From Symbiodinium natans (lineage: Eukaryota > Sar > Dinophyceae > Suessiales > Symbiodiniaceae), in assembly GCA_905221605.1 (NCBI GenBank), contig CAJNDS010002079.1, forward strand, positions 1,525,001-1,589,000: a DNA stretch of 64,000 bases. Reading direction: 5' to 3'. The position numbers were made by a program, and so were the translations under genes. A model generated the notes under the pieces. The model did not search any database and was not told where the DNA came from. It saw only the letters and a program-made list of their open reading frames with translations. Below, piece after piece: positions 49,001 to 58,000 of this stretch (its first letter is position 1; each line of letters begins with the position of its first letter).

Positions 49001-52000
49001 GCTTAGGGCTTAGGGGAGTTCAGGGTGCCGGGCGTGAGGCCCGGTCACTCACGAAGAGCCCGAAATGACGGGTTTGGATCTTTAGGGCTTAGGGTTTGGG
49101 GCTTCGGGTTTAGGGTTTCGGCTTAAGGGCTTAGGGTTTAGGGTTTAGGGCCAGGGTTTATCCTTTATATTCATTCAAGGAGCTCATCGAGCGCCGGGAT
49201 GCCAACAAGGTGCAGCGCGTACCCGGGGTTTAGGGTTTAGGGCTTTGGGCTTAGGGCTTAGGGTTTAGGGTTTAGGGTTTATGGTGGTTATAGGGTTTCG
49301 GGTTCGGGGTTCGGGGCTTAGGTGGTAGGGGTTTTACTCAAGAAGTAAGCGGGGGGGGGAGGCCTGCGGCAGTGAGGCTAGGGCTTTCTACCCATAAGCT
49401 TGAAATCTTGAGGGGTAGGGGAGATTGTGCCATCCCAAAGGCTGAGAATTCCGAGGGAAGTATGACTGGAACCACAACTCAGCCAAAAATGCATGTTAGA
49501 AAATTTATAAATCCCAAATCCTCTAAAACCCCGAAAGCCCTAGGGGTGGTTACACGGTCCCGCAATATGGTCGCTTACCTTCTGATAGGCCTTGCACGGG
49601 GTCTATGCGGGGTCCCCTTTTTGAGGGCCTAAATTCAGGGACCATGTAGCTACCCTCAGCAAGGCCTCCTCTAGCCCCAAACGGCAAAACAAGGAACAAC
49701 AAAGAGCCTACACCCTAAACCCTGAGCCCTAAACCCGAAACCCTAGACCCTAAACCCTATAAACCCCAATCCCAAACCCCTACCCCGACCTAAGCTCTAA
49801 GTAACCCGAAACCTTTAAACAAAGAGCCTGTTCCCCCTAACCCTAAACCCTAAATTCTAAACCCTAAACCCTAAACTGAAACCCTTAACCCTTATAAACC
49901 CTAAACAAAGAGCCTTTTCCCTTGCTCTCGGCAGCTCCTGACGAAGCTGTCGCTACCAAGCGCCGAAGCGCACAAGGTGCCGAGCTTGGTCGATTTAGTG
50001 GTTTGGGGGTTTAGGGTTTAGGGTTTAGGGTTTAGGGTTTAGGGTTTAGGGTTTAGGGTTTAGGGTTTAGGGTTTAGTTTTTAGGGTTTAGGGTTTAGGG
50101 TTTAGGGCTGTAGGGTTCAGGGTTTAGGAGTTGGGGTTTAGGGGTTTAGGGGGTTTAGGGGTTACTGTTTAGGGTTTAGAGGTTCAGGGTTTAGGGGTTT
50201 AGGAGTTGGGAGTTGGAGTGTAGAGGCTTAGGGGGGTGTAGGGGTTTAGGGGTTTAGGAGTTTAGGGGTTTAGGGGTTTAGGGGTTTAGGGGTTTAGGGG
50301 TTTAGGAGTTTAGGGGTTTAGGGGTTTAGGGGTTTAGGGGTTTAGGGGTTTAGGGGTTTAGGGGTTTAGGGGTTTAGGCGTTTGGATGTTTAAGGTTTAG
50401 GGTTTAGGGTTTTAGGGGTTGGGGTTCAGGAGCTGGGATTTAGGGTTTAGAGGTTTAGGGGTTTCGGGGTTTGGGGTTAGTTGTCTAGGGTTCAGGGTTT
50501 AGGGGTTTTAGGGGTTTTAGGGGTTTTAGGGGCTTTAGGGGCTTTAGGGGTTTTAGGGGTTTTAGGGGTTTTAGGGGTTTTACGGGTTTTAGGGGTTTTA
50601 GGGGTTTTAGGGGTTTGAGGGGTTTGAGGGGTTTGAGGGGTTTAGGGGTTCAGGGGTTCAGGGGTTTAGGGTTGAGGGATTTAGGGGTTTAGGGTTCACA
50701 TGCAGAGAAGTTTTGTGAGGAGCTCCTGCAGATTGTCCAGGACATGCCGAGGCCTGGATTGCAGTTGTAGCGGGGAGGTAGAGGAGCCTAGGTTTGTTGC
50801 GCCGTTTTTGTTTTATGGCTTTAGGGTTTCGGGTTGAGGGTGTAGGGTTTAGGGCTCGGGCGGGGAGCGGGGGAGAGGGGGGGGGAGGGGTTAGGATTTG
50901 GGCCTTTGGGCTTTTGGGTTTGGGGTCATCAGGGGCCTCGTTTGCTGGCATGCAGGTCTTCGTAGGATATCTGTGGGAGAAATGTGGCGTAGGGTCCTGG
51001 TGGCCAGGATGCAACCTCAAGCCCAGGAAAGATGGAGGAACATCTCTTGTTGCAAAACTACCGTCCTTGCTCTGTAGCTAGGACACAAACCCTAAGGACC
51101 TAAACCCCGAGACCTTCAACCCCTAGCCCCCAAGCTTCCGAGTCCCCAGAAGCTTGCACCGCAGCTGCGTTTTCGGGTTTTTGGGGTTACCAAGCATCAG
51201 CACAAGAACCCATCATCCGAACTCCTAACCCTAAAGTTTAAGATCCCTGGCAGGCTGCGGATGCGCGTGGAGCTTCGCGTCTTGGATCCTGAGGACTAAA
51301 GGGTTTACTGGGTCTTGGAGTACTATACTTTAATACTTTTTTTGGTTCTGGGTTCCTATTATAGCTACTTATACCTAAAAAGTATATACTTTTTTTCCAG
51401 GGTCTACTCAAAAGCTAAGTTTAGGTTTTTTCGGAGTTCTGGGATTCAGGGTCTCGGGTTTAGGGGTTATAGGGGATGAAGGGTCTTGGGGCTTAGAGCT
51501 TCTCTCCTTTTGGCTGCCATGGGCTCTGCCCACCTGGATAAGGGTTTGGGGGTTAGGGTTTAGGGGTTAGGGTTTAGGGTTTAGGGCTTAGGGTTTAGGG
51601 TTTAGGGTTCTAGGTTCTCGGGCTCGTCTAGGCCGCCCTGACGAGCGCAAACCTCAAGACCGGAGGGGGTAGAGTGTTCAGGGGGAGTCTAGGGTTTTAA
51701 CTAAACCCTAAACCCTAAACCCTAAACCCTAACCCTAAACCCTAGACCCCAAAAAAACCTTAAGCCCAATGCGCCCTAAATGCCCTAAGGCACGCCCAAG
51801 CAAAAGCCCACAATCCTGGGTCAGGACGAAAGCAAGCCCCCGGAGGATGAAGAGGAGGGCAAGGCCCACTCCCAGCTAAGGGTTTAGGGTTTAGGGTTTA
51901 GGGTTTAGGGTTTAGGGTTTAGGGTTTAGGGTTTAGGGTTTAGGGTTTAGGGTTTAGGGTTTACCACCCCCCTCTATTCTACACCCCCTAGGTTCCCCCA

Positions 52001-55000
52001 CATAAATACGCTGAATTAGGCTCAATTCTGCCTAACTAGCCTTGATTGTGAGGTGAGGGGCGGGGGGAGGGTAGTAGGGGAACCCATGAAGGTTCAGGGT
52101 TTCAGATTCAGGCTTTAGGGTTTACGGAGTTGTTTTCCGTTTAGGCCCAGGGTCTCTGGTTTATGTAGAGGTTGTCGCATGCAGGGCTCAGGACCTAGAG
52201 CAAAGAATGGAGATACCCTGTAAGACCTTCGGATCTCGGTACCTTGTTTTCATTGTCTATGGTCAACTGCCCGTGCTTGTTTTTGACCTTCTTGGGAGAT
52301 CAAAAGTTAGTTGGATCTCCGGTTGACTTGAGTTCAATGTTTTACGACCGCCCAGCATGTTTGTAAGTGAGAAACCTTCTGTACGCCTTCTTCAAGGCGT
52401 ACAGAAGGTTTCTCTAGGAAGGCCAACAAAGGAATCTTGTAGACACCGCCCCGGCCAGCTTGTCGTGGTTGCGAAGTGACCCTCCCCTCTAGGGCACAAA
52501 GGCTCAGGGAAGCTCGGAAAGCTGGACCCCAAACCCGAAACCCTAAACCCTAAACCCCAAACCCTAAACCCTAAACCCTAATCCCTACACAAGTTAAGTT
52601 CTTTGGAGTACCAGGTGCCGGGTGAACTGGGCCGCTAGAGCCTTGAAAGCCTGTAAAGTTTCCAAGCTTCGTGCTAAACCGTTGAAGTCTGCAAAAGCCA
52701 AAACCCAAATCCCTGCAACTCCACAACGCTGAGCTGCTTAGGGTTCAGGGTTAAGTGCAAAGGGTTTAGGGTTTACAGTGCCAGCCTTAAGTCCCAACGT
52801 TCCCTTCCCACAGGACGGAAAGCCAAAACGCCGCAAGGGCAAGCTCGTTGCGGCGCCGTACAAGGCTTCCCCCAAACCTCCGAGCTAGGGCTTTGCAAGG
52901 TTGCAGATGTCCAAGGTCGACCCTATATTGTATGTAACCCTGAACCCTTAAACCCTACGTTACTCCCTAAACCCTACACCTGAACCAGAAGCCCTCAGGA
53001 TTGGTGCAAAACCTAAACACCCAACCTACTCAAGACTCTCTGGCCGGAGCCAAAAGATCTCTGCCCAAACTGTGCCTTGCTAAACCCTAAGAGGTTAGGG
53101 TGTAGGGTTTAGGGTTAGGGTTCAGGGCATATAGGGTTAAAGGGGTTCCCTGACCCTACAAACCCCAAAGCCCCGTATAGAAGCCGGCTTTCTTCACTTT
53201 AGGGTGAATAGTATATATCATAATTTGCTCACACGCAAAAAATCACCCTGAGTGAGCTATACAAAAGAGCAAAGCTCTAGAATCCGTTTCTCCCCCGGAT
53301 TTCTGAAGCTCACTTAAACCCTAAACCCTAAACCCTAAGCCCTCTTTTCCGGATTCACTTAAAGACAGCTACCCGCATGAAGCTGGGCAGGTGCCCCCGG
53401 ACAGCGAGCTCGAACTCACAGTCATCTTATGCCTCCAATCTGAAGCAGTTCTTAGCTTTGGGGCTTTTCGGGTTTAGGGTATGTGGGTTTAGGGTGTAGG
53501 GTTTAGGGTTTAGGGTTTCGGTGCTTAGCACGCTACACGGCTTTAGGTCTTGTGGTTTAGGGATTTAGGACTTCGGGAAGGGGGGGGGGGTGGGTCATGA
53601 CGGGTGGGGCAACTCGGGGAGGATCCTTTTGGGGTTTCAGGGCCTTTTTTTTGGTTTTTTCAGTGTTGTGTTTTCATGTTTTTTGTTTGGGTTTTGGGTG
53701 CTTCTTTAAGTTTCAAGGATTCGTAGGGTTTTGGGGCTATCGTCTCTGTTTCTGTTTTTTGAGAGAGAGAGGGTTTGTGGTTTTTAGTGTTCTTAGGACT
53801 CATGATGTTGTACTGTTTTGGGCCGGTTGTTGGAGGTGTTTCGGCTTTAGCTTAGGGTTCACGATTTACTCAGTGAGGGTATTTCAGGTTTCTGGTTTCT
53901 AGAGTTTAGGGTTTCTTGGGTGGTTTAGTTGAATGATGCAGCAAGGGCTTGGAAACTTATGCCTATCGGGTTCTTAATGGAGGGGGGGGGGGTTGTAACC
54001 CTATATAGGTTCCTGAATTACTCCCCACAACTCCCTAAGGCTCCCGAAGGTCCCCCAGGTACCTACCCCCATGAACCCCCCCTAACGCTAACCCGAAACC
54101 CGAAACCCAAAGCCCTAAACCCTAAACACCCCCTCTGAGCCCCTCTCCCTTAAGAACCCCATCACCTATGCACTCAGGTTATGACAACGAGCCCATGAAG
54201 TTCGTCCATGCACCGAGGTCATCGCACTCGCATTTACTGGGATGTACGGCCTGTGTATGGCAACTAAACCCTATAAAGCCTAAAGCCTAAAGCCTAAACC
54301 CTAAACCCTAAACCCTGGTGTTTGTGTTGCTGCGACACGAAGCAGTCGCTTGCCCTAGACCCAAAGCGCAGCTGAAGGCGCCATTGCGTAACCTTAACCT
54401 TGTTTTCTGGACCCTAAACCCTAAACCCTAAACCCTAAACCCTAAACCCTAAACCCTAAACCCTAAACCCTAAACCCTAAACCCTAAGCCAGAAACCCTA
54501 AACATTCACCCTGCCCCCGTTCTCTGGCCCTTTCTTGGCTTTCCCGTGCAGGATCTTGCCTCGGAGAGAAAGTGGGGGGAGGGGGTTTAGGGTTTAGGGT
54601 TTAGGGTTCAGGGTTTAGGGTTTAGGGTTTAGGGTTTAGGGTTTCGGGTCCCTCAGCCGACAAAGTTGAGAAGTGGCTCTCAGACAGGATTGCGAAATGG
54701 GGGTTTAGGGTTTTAGGGTTGAGGGTTTGGGGTTTAGGGTTTGGGGTTTGGGGTTTAGGGTTCAGGGTAGTAGTAGGATCCCCGTATATTAGGGACCCCA
54801 ATAAAGCACCCCTAATATCGTTCACTGGTTATGGACACTGGGACAAGCCCCCCAGCCTCTCCGAACCTCAGTCAAAGAGGTCTCTCTCAGCAGGTTGATG
54901 AGATGGTTAAGGAACCCCTTTCAACGGCCTATACTAACAAGACATGTAACTACCCCAAACACCCTAGACGCCAGACCCTACACCCTATACCCAAAACCCC

Positions 55001-58000
55001 CTTTTAAGGGCCCATACTAAGGGACCATGAACCCTAAACCCTGAACCCTAAGCCCTAAACCCTAAACCCTAAACCCTAAACCCTAAACCCTAAACCCTAA
55101 ACCACTCTTAGACTCTGGAAGACCAAAGGTTTCCCAAGAAGAAGACGTACTCCTGGTGGTGCATCCTGGGCGACACGGAGGCAGGAGGTTTAGGGTTTAG
55201 GGTTTAGGGTTTAGGGTTTAGGGTTTAGGGTTTAGGGTTTAGGGTTTAGGGTTTAGGGTTTAGGGTTTAGGGTTTGGGGCTTGGGGTTTGGGGTTTAGGG
55301 TTTGGGGTTTGGGTTTGGGGTTTAGGGTTTAAGGTTTAGTTTAGGGTCTAGAGAGGACAATTGAGCTCAGAAGTTTGTTGGCTTCTTAGGCTTTCTAGGG
55401 TTTAGAAGTGAGAGGTGTAGGGTTTAGGGCTCCATAAGATTCACTCACCTTTCTGTGGGGTTCAGGGAGTTCAGGGTTTAGGGTTTAGGGTTCAGGGCTT
55501 CGTGGTTCGCAACCACAGCGAATTTCTTCGCTTAGGGTTTCGGGTTTAGGGTTTAGGGTTTGGGGTTTGGGGTTTGGGGTTTGGGGCTTGGGGTTTAGGC
55601 CCTTTTTTGTCTACCCATGAACCGTCACACAAGCAACAGCCCCAAGTACAAATGGCATAGGGTGGGTGTGACTGTAGTATAGTGTTGAGGGTTTAGGCGT
55701 ACCCCAATGTTTGTTTGCGAGGTTACATGAGGCGTGCTCCCCGAGTAGTTTTTGTGTATTCCACGACAATAATCGGAGCTCTTTACATCTCGTGCCGCAC
55801 TGACAAGCGCATGGGGCATTCACGGAGAGATGGCCGACGCATGCGCTTCTTCCGATTCTGGCTGAACCCTAAACCGACTTCCTAAACCATAAAGAGCGGC
55901 GCCGCCGCCCAGAGACTTGTCGGATGAAGGTCTGGGTTTTTAGGGTTTTTAGGTTTTCAGTGTTGTTGGCTGGTATTTAGGGTGTTCAGGGTTTTCAGGG
56001 TTTTTTGGGTTTTTTGGGGGGTTTGGCCCGACAGACTTCCGCCCTCTCCGCTCCACCGCAGCCCGTGAGGTCGACGAGCTGGTGTCGATCAAGAAGGCAC
56101 TCATGCCAACCAGGCCACCGAGCTGCGGAGGGTTTAGCGAGGGACAAAAGGGGGAGTTTTTTTAAAGGGAAGGGTTTTAGGGTTTTAGGGGTTAAAGTTT
56201 AGGGTTGAGGGTTGAGGGTTTAGGGTTCAGGGCTCAGGGTTCAGGGTTTAGTGTGGGGGGTTTAGCGCAAAGACTTACAGGAGGAAGCCTTATAAGGGAC
56301 CTTAGGGATTATTCTATGGGCAACGTAGGTATATAGAGACTATATGAGGTATGGTGGTTTTGTATGGGTTATATACTTAGGTATATAGAGACGGTATGAG
56401 GTATACAATAGGGGTTATATAGGGGTTATGCAGGGGTTGTATAGGGGTTACATAGCCTTTACCCTTCCCTTTTTTGGTTGAAGGTTCCTTTCTAAAGTAA
56501 CCAACCCCAAAAGAGACTATATGATGGTTGGGCTACCAAGTTTAGGATTTGGGGCTTATGTAGGGTTTCGGAGATGCGGTTCAGGTTTTGGGTTTCAGGG
56601 TTTGGGATGCAGGGTTCAAGGTTTGGGGCCTTTAGAGGTTTAGGGCTCAGGGTTTCGGATGTAGGGTTCAGGGTTTAGGGTTTAGGATTTAGGGTACAGG
56701 GTTTGGGATGTAGGGTTCAGGGTTTTGGGAAGTAGAGTTCAGAGTTTAGCGTCTAGGGTCTGGGGTTCAGGATCTAGGGTTTTAAGGCTCAGGGTTCGGT
56801 GGTTCTAGGTTCAGGGTCACCGTCGTGGACGGGACGCGAAAGGCGAGTGCGCAGGAAGACCTAGAAGGCAGCTTCACGTGGCGCGGCAACTTTTGGCGAG
56901 ACTTTCGGAGTGCAGGCCAAATGGGAAAGCTACCCTTTGCAGGACAGACTCCAGCGGCAGGATAAGGTGATGCAGGACCAGGCCAAGATGATTTCCGCAG
57001 CCTCCCCTGCAAGTTTAGGGTTGTAGGGTTTAGGGCTATCTAGCTTCCACCTTGGGGTTCATGGGTAGTATTCATTCGCTGCATCTGCGCGTGCAACATG
57101 ATTTGGGGATCCTAAACCGCAAACCCTACTCCCTGAACCCTAACCCCAAGCCCCCCAAACCCTCAACCCTACTTGTCAGGAAGACCGATGTAGGCACCAG
57201 CAACTTTCAAGTAGACCCTCAACCCCAAAATTTAGGGTTCTTAAGCGATGTGGGTTCATGGGGGTAGGTACCTAGGGAACCCTAGGGAAGCTTAGTTGGG
57301 GTCTTATGGAATCTTGAGTTACATACCCCCCTTGAACCCCCCTCCCTAAAGGACCCTATAATAAACCGATCTACACACCTCAGCCCAAACCATTGTGGGT
57401 TCAGGGTTTAGCAAACAACAACCCACAACCCGAGACACTAGAGCCCGGTTTAGGGTTTAGGGTTTAGGGCTCAGGGTTTAGGGCTTTGGGTCTAGGACCC
57501 TGCCATAAATCCTAAACACCCCGCCAACCTTAAGCTCGAACCAAAACAGTCTACACCAGCAACCCCCCACGTCTGCTTAGCCCTAAACCCTAAACCTTAA
57601 ACCCTAAACCCTAAATTCTAAACCCTAAACCCTAAACCCTAAACCCTAAACAGCAGGCAGAGGTTCGAGAAACGGATCAGCTTCCAGTTCTGCTCTCCAG
57701 CGGATGAGATCGGTGAGACCTTCACTTTGTCTGTGCTGTGCCACTGGGTTTGCAAGCCCTGAGTATCCCTGTACCTTATCTTGTGCAGGGTTTAGGGTTT
57801 AGGGTTTAGGGTTTAGGGTTTAGGGTTTAGGGTTTAGGGCTCAGGGTTTAGGGTCCACTGGCCCGCAAAAGCCAAGTCCTTAAAGGCGAGTAGCGGAAGG
57901 GTCGAGGATTTATTAGGGTTTACCTGGGCCACACCTATACGGGACCAAGTTTCAGGCCAATAAGGGCAATCTCAAGGTCTCATGGCGCGGTTTGTTTTTG

